NCBI RefSeq assembly: GCF_008632955.1
Contig: NZ_CP043959.1
Location: forward strand, 310,001-374,000
Direction: 5' to 3'
Source: Streptomyces tendae
Lineage (GTDB): Bacteria; Actinomycetota; Actinomycetes; Streptomycetales; Streptomycetaceae
Length of the DNA: 64,000 bases
Numbering within the stretch: position 1 is the stretch's first letter; every line of letters starts with the position of its first letter. Under the pieces are notes generated by a model. The model made no database searches. It was not told the origin of the DNA and saw only the letters and a list, made by a program, of their open reading frames with translations. Below, in pieces: positions 1 to 6,881 of this stretch. A program made the position numbers and the translations under genes.

Positions 1-316
1 TACCAAGCGTCCTCGATGTGTGCCCATCAGGTCGGGGTCTTTGCCCGTCACCTGGTGGGGCTGGCCCGTAATCGACGGGTCGACGTCGCGTGGGTGCGCG
101 GTCTTCATGCTCGGTCCGTGGGGCCAGAAGCGTTCTGAAGGGGATCCTCGCGGATGTCCTTGGTCTCGCGGGCCGCTTAGCTCCTTTGTACTCCGGCTTC
201 CCGGAGAGGGGAAGTCCCGGCCGCGCTTCTTTACTTTTGGGCTCAAAGGCGCAGTAAACGGACGCCTGAGTGCCGGGTGTGGCCGGAGGAGGCGAAGCGC
301 TCCGAGAAAAGTAGGT
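1..316. other. No gene recognised at the left edge
   Basis: I find no protein with recognisable family features on either strand here; open frames that cross the stretch are antisense shadows of the HAD gene that follows. A short hairpin-like run around 200-222 (CTTCCC paired with GGGAAG) is the only visible structure. The stretch may be downstream sequence of a gene outside the window. Confidence 0.5.
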
Positions 317-1150
317 TCAGGCAACCGTCGTGCGGCGCCTGCTGGCGTACCAGACCAGGCCCGCCGTGGCCGCCGCGGCACCTATCGCGGCCGCCGCGAC
401 GAGAGCGGGGCGCGGCGGGACGGAGAATGCCGGGAACCGCTGCTTCAGCCGCACCGGGCGGTGGAAGTCGAGGATCGGCCACTCGCGTACCAGCGCCTCC
501 CGGCGCAGCGCCCGGTCGGGGTTCACGGCGTGCGGATGCCCCACGGCCTCCAGCATCGGGACGTCGGTCACCGAGTCGCTGTAGGCGTAGCAGCGCGCCA
601 GGTCGTAGCCCTCGGACGCGGCCAGCAGCCGGACGGCCTCCGCCTTGGTGGGTCCGTACGCGTAGTACTCCACCTCGCCGGTGAAGCACCCGTCGTCGCC
701 CACCACCATGCGGGTGGCCACGACCCGGTCGGCGCCGAGCAGTTCACCGATCGGCTCCACGACCTCGGCGCCCGAGGTCGACACGATCACGACGTCGCGA
801 CCGGCGGTGTGGTGCTGCTCGATGAGCGTGGCGGCCTCGTCGTAGATGATCGGGTCGATCAGGTCGTGCAGGGTCTCGGCGACGATCTCTTTGACCTGCT
901 GGACGTTCCACCCGCGGCACAGCGCGGACAGGTACTTGCGCATGCGCTCCATCTGGTCGTGATCCGCGCCGCCGGCGAGGAACACGAACTGCGCGTACGC
1001 GGTCCGCAGCACGGCCCTGCGGTTGATCAGGCCGCCTTGGTAGAACGACTTGCTGAAGGTGAGTGTGCTCGACTTCGCAATGACCGTCTTGTCCAGGTCG
1101 AAGAAGGCCGCTGTACGGGGCAACAAGTGGTTTTCCACGTCCCTGAGCAT
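317..1150 (-). CDS. HAD-IB family phosphatase (SerB-like) with C-terminal membrane anchor
   Basis: This is a 277-residue haloacid-dehalogenase phosphatase of subfamily IB, the group that holds phosphoserine phosphatase. Motif I is FFDLDKTV near residues 17-24, with both catalytic aspartates. Motif III is the lysine of YGPTKAEA, and motif IV is YSDSVTDVPML with its two acidic residues. A helical cap lies between motifs I and III. The C-terminus has one hydrophobic segment (ALVAAAAIGAAAATAG) followed by SRRR, so the enzyme is probably tethered to the membrane by its C-terminus. The substrate cannot be read from sequence. The ATG at 1150 has no clear ribosome site; a GTG at 1138 is the alternative. 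It is divergent from the tad operon. Confidence 0.88.
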   Translation of the reverse strand: MLRDVENHLLPRTAAFFDLDKTVIAKSSTLTFSKSFYQGGLINRRAVLRTAYAQFVFLAGGADHDQMERMRKYLSALCRGWNVQQVKEIVAETLHDLIDPIIYDEAATLIEQHHTAGRDVVIVSTSGAEVVEPIGELLGADRVVATRMVVGDDGCFTGEVEYYAYGPTKAEAVRLLAASEGYDLARCYAYSDSVTDVPMLEAVGHPHAVNPDRALRREALVREWPILDFHRPVRLKQRFPAFSVPPRPALVAAAAIGAAAATAGLVWYASRRRTTVA

Positions 1151-1728
1151 AGGCGCAGCCCATTCGGCGTAAGGTGTGGCGCGTGGGTTTGCCTGAGAGG
1201 GCCCTCGGGTACACCATGGAAGTCACGGATCGTTCGCGACCGTGCTAACCCGGTCCGACTCCTCCCCCCCCGAGTCGGCCGTGGGGACGACCCCCGCTCT
1301 CCCCCCCGGCGGGGGTCGTCGCATGTCCGGATGCATTTTCCGTCCCTTTCCCTGCGTGCCGGAGTCCCGGCGGTTCGATCGGCGGGACTTCCTTGTCATG
1401 CCCCTGACTTATAACCGTGTGTAACGGTCGGACTGCTCTGCGGTAATCGCACAGAAGGCATGGCGACCTCACCGGTATGAGTGACCGCGATATTCACAGG
1501 CACCGCCCCGTCCACAGTTTTCCACCAAGATCCCCACGATTTCCGGGAGCGCTGCACTGTCATTCCCGCGCACCCCGCTCGCCGCGAGTTCACGGCGGTT
1601 CTCTTTGCCGGGATGCGTACGGCCGGTTTTCGCCGGCCGTCCGACGGGAGGCCGCTCCGCGGTTTCCCCACACCTGGGACGAGCGGGGCCCGAGGGCCTC
1701 CGCGAGAGAGGGAGCACAGGGGGACGCC
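1151..1728. other. Divergent intergenic region with a strong hairpin
   Basis: This 578-bp gap separates the HAD gene from the tad operon and must carry both promoters. It holds a perfect 11-bp inverted repeat (GACGACCCCCG at 1286-1296, CGGGGGTCGTC at 1310-1320). I saw no T-run after it. I cannot place promoters with confidence, and no coding frame looks real. Confidence 0.5.
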
Positions 1729-2835
1729 ATGACCGGATCCATCACGCACGACCCGCCGCCGACGCCCGGAGGGAACCGGCCGGCCGTACCGCTGATCCTC
1801 ACCGAGGACACCGGGCTCCTCGACGACCTGCTGCGACTGTGCGCCGCCGCCGGCGCCACACCGGAGGTCCACCACGGACTGCCCGGGCCGCGCGGAAGCT
1901 GGGAAACCGCACCGCTGGTCCTCGTCGGCGACGACGCCGCCCGCCTGGCCCGCTCCACGCCCCGCAGGCCGGGAGTTGTCCTGGTCGGCCGCGACCAGGA
2001 CGACCCCGGGGTCTGGCGGCGGGCCGTCGAGATCGGCGCCGACCACGTGCTGATGCTGCCCGACGGCGAGCAGTGGCTGGTCGATCGCATCGCCGACGTC
2101 GCCGAAGGCGTCGGACGGCCCGCCCTGACCGTCGGGGTCATCGGCGGCCGGGGCGGCGCGGGAGCGTCCACCCTCGCCTGTGCGCTCGCCGTCACCTCCG
2201 CCCGCGAAGGGCTGCGCACCCTCCTCGTGGACGCCGATCCACTGGGCGGGGGCCTCGACGTGGCGCTCGGCGGTGAGACGGCCAAGGGGCTGCGCTGGCC
2301 CGCCTTCGCCGCGTCGCACGGCCGGGTCGGAGGCGGGGCGCTGGAGGAGTCGCTGCCGGAACTGCACTCGCTGCGGGTGCTCAGCTGGGACCGCGGTGAC
2401 TGTCTCGCGGTGCCGCCGCGAGCCGTGCGCGCGGTGCTCGCCGCCGCCCGGCGCGGGGGCGGCACCGTCGTGGTCGACCTGCCGCGACGCGTCGACGAGG
2501 GCGTCGCCGAGGTTCTCGCCCAGCTCGACCTGGCGCTTCTCGTGGTCCCCGCGGAGCTGCGCGCCGTCGCCGCGGCGGGCCGTGTCGCCTCCGCCGTGGG
2601 CATGGTCCTGCGCGACCTGCGCGTCGCGGTCCGCGGACCGTATGCGCCCGGCCTGGACGATCGCGAGGTGGCCCGGCTGCTCGGGCTGCCCCTCGTCGGG
2701 GAGGTGCCTCTCGAAACGGTGCTGCAGCGCCCGTACGGGGCGGAGCGGCCGCCCGGGGTGTCGGGCCGGGGCCCGCTGGCCCGCTTCTGCAAGGAGTTCT
2801 GGGAGCGCGCGCTGGTGGAGGCGAGGGCGGCATGA
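1729..2835 (+). CDS. ssd: Septum site-determining/CpaE-like P-loop ATPase of the tad locus
   Basis: This is a 368-residue MinD/CpaE-superfamily protein. Residues 1-115 look like a degenerate receiver-like domain. A deviant Walker A follows (GGRGGAGASTLACALA, about residues 143-158), then LLVDADPLGGGLD and a VVVDLPRR segment. Actinobacterial tad loci carry such a protein, annotated as septum site-determining protein Ssd, which probably positions or energises the pilus-assembly machine. The ATG at 1729 is chosen because GGGGGA lies just upstream and the reading frame before it lacks family features. The last codon overlaps the tadA start (ATGA), so translation is coupled. Confidence 0.85.
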   Translation: MTGSITHDPPPTPGGNRPAVPLILTEDTGLLDDLLRLCAAAGATPEVHHGLPGPRGSWETAPLVLVGDDAARLARSTPRRPGVVLVGRDQDDPGVWRRAVEIGADHVLMLPDGEQWLVDRIADVAEGVGRPALTVGVIGGRGGAGASTLACALAVTSAREGLRTLLVDADPLGGGLDVALGGETAKGLRWPAFAASHGRVGGGALEESLPELHSLRVLSWDRGDCLAVPPRAVRAVLAAARRGGGTVVVDLPRRVDEGVAEVLAQLDLALLVVPAELRAVAAAGRVASAVGMVLRDLRVAVRGPYAPGLDDREVARLLGLPLVGEVPLETVLQRPYGAERPPGVSGRGPLARFCKEFWERALVEARAA

Positions 2836-4049
2836 GCGGCGCGGAGATGACCGGGGCGGGGATGCCGCCCGGTCTGCTGGACGGGGTGCGGCGGTGGCTG
2901 GCCGAGAGCGGGGCCGAGCCGACGCCCGCCCGGGTGGCGCAGGCCCTGCGGGAACAGGGCCGGGTGCTCGGTGACGCGGAAGTGCTCGGGGCGGCCGAGC
3001 AGTTGCGGTCCGAGCTGGTCGGCAGCGGACCGCTGGAGCGGCTGCTGTCCGACCCCACGGTGACCGATGTGCTGGTGTCGGCACCGGACCGGGTGTGGGT
3101 GGACCGGGGTGGGGGTCTGGTGCTCACCACGGTCGCCTTCCCGGACGAGACGTCCGTCCGGCGCCTGGCGCAGCGGCTCGCCGCGGTGGCCGGCCGGCGC
3201 CTGGACGACGCGCGGCCCTGGGTGGACGCGCGGCTTCCCGACGGCACCCGTCTGCACGCGGTGCTTCCGCCGGTCGCGGTGGGCGGCACCTGCCTGTCCC
3301 TGCGGGTCGTGCGGCCACGCGCCTTCACGCTCGACGAGCTGGTGGCGGCGGGGACGGTGCCACCGGGCGGCGACCGGATGCTGCGGGCCCTGATGGACGC
3401 GCGGCTCTCCTTCCTGGTGAGCGGGGGCACGGGCACCGGCAAGACGACCTTGCTGAGCGCCCTGCTGGGGCTGGTCCGGCACGACGAGCGGATCGTGCTG
3501 GCGGAGGACTCGGCCGAGCTGCGGCCCGACCACCCCCACGTCGTGCGCCTGGAGACCAGGCCCGCCAACCAGGAGGGCGCGGGACTGGTCACCCTCGAGG
3601 ACCTGGTGCGCCAGGCCCTGCGGATGAGGCCGGACCGTCTCGTCGTGGGCGAGGTGCGCGGGCCGGAGGTGGTCCATCTGCTCGCCGCTCTCAACACGGG
3701 CCATGAAGGCGGCTCGGGAACAGTTCACGCCAACGCGGCGAGTGACGTGCCCGCCCGGCTGGAGGCGCTCGGTACGGCAGCGGGGCTCGACCGGTTCGCC
3801 CTGCACAGCCAGCTGGCGGCGGCGTTGTCGGTGGTGCTGCACCTCGTACGCGACCGGAACGGCAGGCGACGGATCGCCGAGGTGCACGTGCTGGAACGGG
3901 ACGCCTCGGGGCTGGTGCGGACGGCACCGGCGCTGCGGTGGGGGCCGGAGACCTTCGTCGCCCAACCGGGATGGCCGCGCCTGCGGGAGCTGCTGCGCGC
4001 CCCGCACGACGACGAGGCCCGGGCGCCGCGAGAGGCGGTCGGCTCGTGA
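2832..4049 (+). CDS. tadA: TadA/CpaF-type pilus assembly ATPase
   Basis: This 405-residue secretion ATPase of the type II/IV (VirB11-PulE) superfamily powers Tad (Flp) pilus assembly or a related export machine. Walker A is SGGTGTGKTTLLSALLG near residue 198. The Asp box contains EDSAELRP, Walker B is RPDRLVVGEVRG, and the His box is GTVHANA. The N-terminal domain includes DVLVSAPDRVWVDRGG, typical of CpaF. It should form a cytoplasmic hexamer contacting TadB and TadC at the membrane. It overlaps ssd and tadB by 4 bp each. Confidence 0.93.
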   Translation: MSGAEMTGAGMPPGLLDGVRRWLAESGAEPTPARVAQALREQGRVLGDAEVLGAAEQLRSELVGSGPLERLLSDPTVTDVLVSAPDRVWVDRGGGLVLTTVAFPDETSVRRLAQRLAAVAGRRLDDARPWVDARLPDGTRLHAVLPPVAVGGTCLSLRVVRPRAFTLDELVAAGTVPPGGDRMLRALMDARLSFLVSGGTGTGKTTLLSALLGLVRHDERIVLAEDSAELRPDHPHVVRLETRPANQEGAGLVTLEDLVRQALRMRPDRLVVGEVRGPEVVHLLAALNTGHEGGSGTVHANAASDVPARLEALGTAAGLDRFALHSQLAAALSVVLHLVRDRNGRRRIAEVHVLERDASGLVRTAPALRWGPETFVAQPGWPRLRELLRAPHDDEARAPREAVGS

Positions 4050-4996
4050 ACGGGGCGACCGGGACGTCGATGGGCGCGGCGGTCGCGTGCCTGGGAGCCG
4101 CGGCCTGGTTGCTGGGCGGCGGCCACGCGGAAGCCAGACGGGTGCGGGCGCTCTGCGCCGGCGGGAGCGCGATCCGCGGTGGGAGTGCGGCCACCGGCGG
4201 GGGAGAGGTCACCCGCGGGGGTGCGGTCGTCGGGGAGGGCGCGGGGGACGCCGGGCCTCCGGGATGGCGGCCACGCGTGGTGCGCGCGGGTAACCGGCTG
4301 CTGCGGCGGCTGACCCTCGACTGCGTCTCGTTGGCCGCGGGGGTGGTGCTGGCGGTTCTGGGAGCGTCGGTGCTGCCGGTCGTCGCGGGGGCGGCCGGGG
4401 TCCCCGTGCTGCGGAGAGTGCGGCGCGCAACCGCCGACCGCGGGCGTCGGGAAAGCCGGGCGGACGCGGTGATCGCGCTCTGCGGGGCGCTCGCCGGGGA
4501 ACTACGGGCCGGGCGGCAGCCCGGTGAGGCGCTGTTGCCGGCCGTCCGGGACTCCGGCGGACTCGGCGACATGCAGGCGGCCGTGCTGGCGGCGGCGCGG
4601 TTCGGCGGGGACGTGCCGGACGCGCTCGCGGCGGCGGCCCGGCAGCCGGGCGCCGAGGGGCTGCGCGGTCTCGCCGCCTGCTGGCGCGTGGCGGTGGACC
4701 AGGGCGCGGGCCTCGCGGACGGTCTCGACCGGCTGGAGGCGGCGCTGCGTGCCGAGCGGGACCAGCGTGCCGACCTGCGCGCCCAGTTGGCCGGCGCCCG
4801 GGCCACGGCGGTGATGCTCGCGGGGCTCCCGGTCGTGGGGCTGGCGCTGGGCGCGGCCCTGGGCGCCGATCCGCTGCACGTCCTGCTGCACACGCCGTCG
4901 GGGTTGGTATGTCTGGCGGCCGGCGGGGTGCTGGAAGGGCTGGGCCTGTGGTGGGTCCTCCGCATCATGCGGGGCGCCGAGGAGGCGGCGTCATGA
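4046..4996 (+). CDS. tadB: TadB-like membrane platform protein (type II secretion F domain)
   Basis: This is a 316-residue integral membrane protein with hydrophobic segments near the N-terminus (MGAAVACLGAAAWLLGG), around residues 95-115, and at the C-terminus (TAVMLAGLPVVGLALGAALG, then a last helix). The cytoplasmic middle part (ADAVIALCGALAGELRAG) matches the T2SF/GspF fold that TadB uses as the platform for the TadA ATPase. The start is the GTG at 4046, overlapping the tadA stop; a longer upstream frame would overlap tadA by over 100 bp and lacks family features. Confidence 0.85.
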   Translation: MNGATGTSMGAAVACLGAAAWLLGGGHAEARRVRALCAGGSAIRGGSAATGGGEVTRGGAVVGEGAGDAGPPGWRPRVVRAGNRLLRRLTLDCVSLAAGVVLAVLGASVLPVVAGAAGVPVLRRVRRATADRGRRESRADAVIALCGALAGELRAGRQPGEALLPAVRDSGGLGDMQAAVLAAARFGGDVPDALAAAARQPGAEGLRGLAACWRVAVDQGAGLADGLDRLEAALRAERDQRADLRAQLAGARATAVMLAGLPVVGLALGAALGADPLHVLLHTPSGLVCLAAGGVLEGLGLWWVLRIMRGAEEAAS

Positions 4997-5781
4997 GCGG
5001 AGACGTCGTCCACAGGCTGGGGACAGCGGTGGGGGCGCTGGCGGTGCTCGCGTGGTCGGCGGCGTGGTGGCACCGGGCCCGGTGCGAGCGGCGGGCACGG
5101 CGGCGCCTGGACGCGCTGACGGCGAGGGAGCGCAGAAAGGCGGTGGTGCCCCTCCCGCTGCTGAGGGCGGCACGCGACCGGCTGCCGTACGTGGGCGTCG
5201 CGGGTGCCGGGTGGGTGCTGGTGGGCGGCCTCACCGGGCTGGGGCTGGGACTGGTCGTGGCGGCAGGACTGTGGCGTTGGCACCGGCGACAGACGGCGGC
5301 CGCGCAGGCACGGGAGCCCGACACCGCGGAGGTGGCGCGGCAACTCCCGCTCGCGGCCGACCTCCTGTCCGCCTGCATCGCGGCGGGTGCCGGACCGGTA
5401 CCCGCGGCACAGGCCGTCGGGGAGACCCTGGGCGGCCCCGTCGGGGACGCCCTGGCGCGGGGCGCGGCGGAGGTACGGCTCGGCGGTGAACCGGGCGAGG
5501 CCTGGCGCCGGCTGGCCGCACTGCCCGGCGCGGTTCCGCTGGCCCGGCTGCTGGAGCGGGCCGACGTGTCCGGGCTCCCCCTGGCCGCCCCGGTGGGCCG
5601 GCTCGCCGCCGAGGCCCGGGCCGGGTGGAACCGCGCGGCGACCGCACGGGCCCGACGGGCGGCCGTCCTGGTCAGCGCCCCGGTGGGGCTGTGCTTCCTG
5701 CCCGCCTTCATCGCCGTCGGGGTGCTGCCCGTGGTGATCGGCCTGGCGGGCGGGGTGCTCGGAGCGGAAGGGGGTGGGTGA
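4993..5781 (+). CDS. tadC: TadC-like membrane platform protein (type II secretion F domain)
   Basis: This 262-residue membrane protein is the second platform subunit. An N-terminal helix (LGTAVGALAVLAWSAAWW) and a second helix pair near residues 65-90 precede the cytoplasmic T2SF part (RQLPLAADLLSACIAAG, then GLPLAAPVGRLAAEARAGW). Two C-terminal helices end in FIAVGVLPVVIGLAGGVLG. The start ATG overlaps the tadB stop (ATGA). Like TadB, the family partner acts with the TadA ATPase in the inner membrane. Confidence 0.85.
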   Translation: MSGDVVHRLGTAVGALAVLAWSAAWWHRARCERRARRRLDALTARERRKAVVPLPLLRAARDRLPYVGVAGAGWVLVGGLTGLGLGLVVAAGLWRWHRRQTAAAQAREPDTAEVARQLPLAADLLSACIAAGAGPVPAAQAVGETLGGPVGDALARGAAEVRLGGEPGEAWRRLAALPGAVPLARLLERADVSGLPLAAPVGRLAAEARAGWNRAATARARRAAVLVSAPVGLCFLPAFIAVGVLPVVIGLAGGVLGAEGGG

Positions 5782-5849
5782 GGGGACGGGGGAGCGCGGC
5801 AGGACCGGCACAAATGGCGGATGACGGATGACGAAGGAGGACAACGGAC

Positions 5850-6080
5850 ATGGCCCGTATGGAGGTTCGGATGTATCGGGTGGTGCGGGCGCGGCTGCGT
5901 GCCCTGACGGTCAGGGTGCGCGGGGCGCGGAGGGACGCCGGGATGGTGACCTCGGAGTACGCGATGGGAATCGTCGCGGCGGTGGCGTTCGCCGTGGTGC
6001 TCTACAAGGTGGTCAACAGCGGGCCGGTCAGCACGGCCTTGCGGAACATCGTGCAGCAGGCACTCGATGGCCGGATGTGA
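5850..6080 (+). CDS. DUF4244-type small pilin-like protein
   Basis: This 76-residue peptide has a basic N-terminal stretch (about 28 residues rich in Arg), the signature GMVTSEYAMG, one hydrophobic helix (IVAAVAFAVVLYKVV), and a short C-terminal tail. The layout matches Flp-type prepilins and the actinobacterial DUF4244 family that sits in tad loci, so it is the probable major pilin or structural subunit. GGAGG about 12 bp upstream supports the ATG at 5850. A leader peptidase could cleave near the Gly before MVTSEY; that is inference. It is the fifth gene of the operon. Confidence 0.82.
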   Translation: MARMEVRMYRVVRARLRALTVRVRGARRDAGMVTSEYAMGIVAAVAFAVVLYKVVNSGPVSTALRNIVQQALDGRM

Positions 6081-6453
6081 CAGTCGCGGCGACCGTGGGT
6101 TCGTGACGGCGGAGTCGGCGCTGGTGCTGCCCGTGCTGGTGCTGTTCGCGACGGCGCTGGTCTGGGGGCTGCTGGTGGTCGCCGCGCAGATCCAGTGCGT
6201 GGACGCGGCCCGGGCGGGTGCCCGGGCGGCGGCCCGCCAGGATCCGCCCGACGTGGTGGCCGAGGTGGTCCGCGAGGCAGCACCGGCCGGCGCGAGGGTC
6301 ACGGTCAGCCGGGACGCCGAGCAGGTCCGGGTGACCGTCGTGGCCAGGGCGCCGATGCTGAGAGGGCTGCCCTTCGAGCTGAGGGAGGAAGCCGTCGCGG
6401 CGGCGGAGGAGGCGGTGGCGGTGGCGCCGGGGGCTGAGGGGAGGAGGACGTGA
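6067..6453 (+). CDS. TadE-like pseudopilin
   Basis: This 128-residue protein begins with a short polar leader and the motif DRGFVTAESALVLPVLVLFATALVWGLL in its first 45 residues: a TadE-type single membrane helix with the conserved Glu at the fifth position of the processed pilin. The C-terminal part is an extracytoplasmic alpha/beta stretch (RVTVSRDAEQVRVTVVAR). It should be a minor pilin. The ATG lies inside the end of the preceding gene (14-bp overlap), and its stop overlaps the next GTG, so the module is translationally coupled. Confidence 0.85.
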   Translation: MAGCDSRGDRGFVTAESALVLPVLVLFATALVWGLLVVAAQIQCVDAARAGARAAARQDPPDVVAEVVREAAPAGARVTVSRDAEQVRVTVVARAPMLRGLPFELREEAVAAAEEAVAVAPGAEGRRT

Positions 6454-6881
6454 AGGGCGTCTGTGACGGGCGGGGGCGCGCGAGATCGCCGGCGGTTCGC
6501 CGCACCTCCCGGCGGTGCTCGGACCAAGGGTCGGCGTCCGTGTGGAGTGTCGGCGCGATCGCCGTGCTGTGCGTGGTGTTCGGTGTCGTGCTCGCCCTGG
6601 GGCACGCCGTGGTGGTCCGGCACCGGGCGGCGGGCGGTGCGGACCTCGCGGCACTCGCCGCCGCGGACCACTGGGTACAGGGTGCGGAGGCGGCCTGCGC
6701 GCGGGCCGACCGGGTGGCCCGGGCCCAGGACGCCCGGCTCGTGCGGTGCGCGATGACCGGCGAGGTGTCGGACGTGTCGGTGGCGTCCGGCCGAGGACCT
6801 TTCACGGTGGAGGTCAGGGCCCGGGCGGGACCTGCCGGTCCGCCGCAGCCTCCGCAGCCGGGCCCGCGCCTGGCTCGCTGA
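6450..6881 (+). CDS. Second TadE-like pseudopilin (Rv3654c-like family)
   Basis: This 143-residue protein has a polar N-terminus of about 28 residues and then GSASVWSVGAIAVLCVVFG leading into one membrane helix. AGGADLAALAAADHW follows, typical of the actinobacterial Rv3654c-like TadE family encoded last in tad operons. The GTG at 6450 overlaps the preceding stop. The C-terminal tail is Pro/Gly-rich and its last 68 bp run antisense into the end of the converging helicase gene, so the two genes share 3' coding DNA. Confidence 0.8.
   Translation: MKGVCDGRGRARSPAVRRTSRRCSDQGSASVWSVGAIAVLCVVFGVVLALGHAVVVRHRAAGGADLAALAAADHWVQGAEAACARADRVARAQDARLVRCAMTGEVSDVSVASGRGPFTVEVRARAGPAGPPQPPQPGPRLAR

Noticed and set aside
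1286..1320. Riboswitch or attenuator before ssd
   Set aside because: Only a single GC hairpin is visible, about 400 bp from the start codon, with no known riboswitch features or alternative pairing I could support.
20..1414. Plus-strand frame of 464 codons at the left edge
   Set aside because: Antisense to the HAD phosphatase, which has all catalytic motifs; the plus frame has none.
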